Source: an uncultured Bacteroidia bacterium
Lineage (GTDB): Bacteria; Bacteroidota; Bacteroidia; Bacteroidales; Prolixibacteraceae
DNA length: 42,140 bases
Direction of reading: 5' to 3'
Assembly: GCA_903854235.1 (NCBI GenBank)
Contig: CAINVV010000144.1
Location: 1-42,140, forward strand
Position numbers and translations under genes: made by a program. Below are positions 42,140 through 42,140 of this stretch, piece by piece. Numbering within the stretch: position 1 is the stretch's first letter; each line of letters opens with the position of its first letter. The notes below the pieces were generated by a model, which saw only the letters and a program-made list of their open reading frames with translations, ran no database searches and had not been told where the DNA came from.

Positions 42140-42140
42140 C

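Overview
The window is chromosomal DNA of a Bacteroidota bacterium, most likely from Bacteroidales/Marinilabiliales, though I cannot fix the genus from sequence alone. The reasons are: many promoters carry a TAnnTTTG -7 box instead of TATAAT; starts often lack a clear Shine-Dalgarno sequence; and several Bacteroidota-typical families are present (Oar-like TonB receptor with a CarboxypepD_reg domain, DUF6132, eukaryote/archaea-like ProS, carboxynorspermidine decarboxylase, 7TM-HD PgpH, recF next to a DUF721 gene). I see 35 protein genes, two of them cut by the window edges. I see no tRNA, rRNA, CRISPR array, transposase or phage gene.

Layout. 1-10.9 kb is housekeeping: the 3' part of signal peptidase I, WbqC-like, an NlpC/P60 peptidase divergent from pgpH, a secreted C1 aminopeptidase, rplS, a YitT transporter, a PAS protein plus a GH16-like helical-repeat protein, and an RsmF-like methyltransferase. 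11-20.6 kb holds nspC, recF-DUF721, a TPR membrane protein, a DJ-1 protein, an AlkD-like protein, a DUF6132 protein and the proS-pepT-tilS operon. 20.7-26.4 kb holds a Gly/Tyr/Ser-rich lipoprotein, an OmpP1/FadL porin and the cysD-cysN sulfate activation operon.

The main result is at 28.6-37.1 kb. Six promoter regions carry 7-bp repeats of the type TGTAACA, spaced exactly 11 bp apart. In five of them a -7-like box follows 9 or 10 bp after the last repeat, and in the sixth a weaker match sits at the same 9-bp distance. This is the architecture of a PhoB (phosphate starvation) box. One site lies before the DUF47/PhoU-like-PitA phosphate transport operon, which supports the reading. The others precede (i) a metallophosphoesterase with PlcP (phospholipase C) features, paired with a glycosyltransferase, which together look like a membrane lipid-remodelling cassette (phospholipid replaced by glycolipid); (ii) an Oar-like TonB-dependent receptor; (iii) a stand-alone copy of that receptor's N-terminal domain; (iv) a secreted sphingomyelinase-like phosphodiesterase; and (v) a short non-coding segment ending in a strong terminator, a candidate small RNA. 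Together these suggest a compact phosphate-scavenging and phosphorus-sparing regulon. PhoB and PhoR themselves are not in the window.

The right end holds a RimK-like ATP-grasp ligase and a two-component pair: a NarL-type regulator and a TPR-containing histidine kinase. This pair is not of the PhoB/PhoR type. Two copies of an AT-rich inverted repeat (10.83-10.98 and 25.28-25.38 kb) share a 37-nt stretch with one mismatch.
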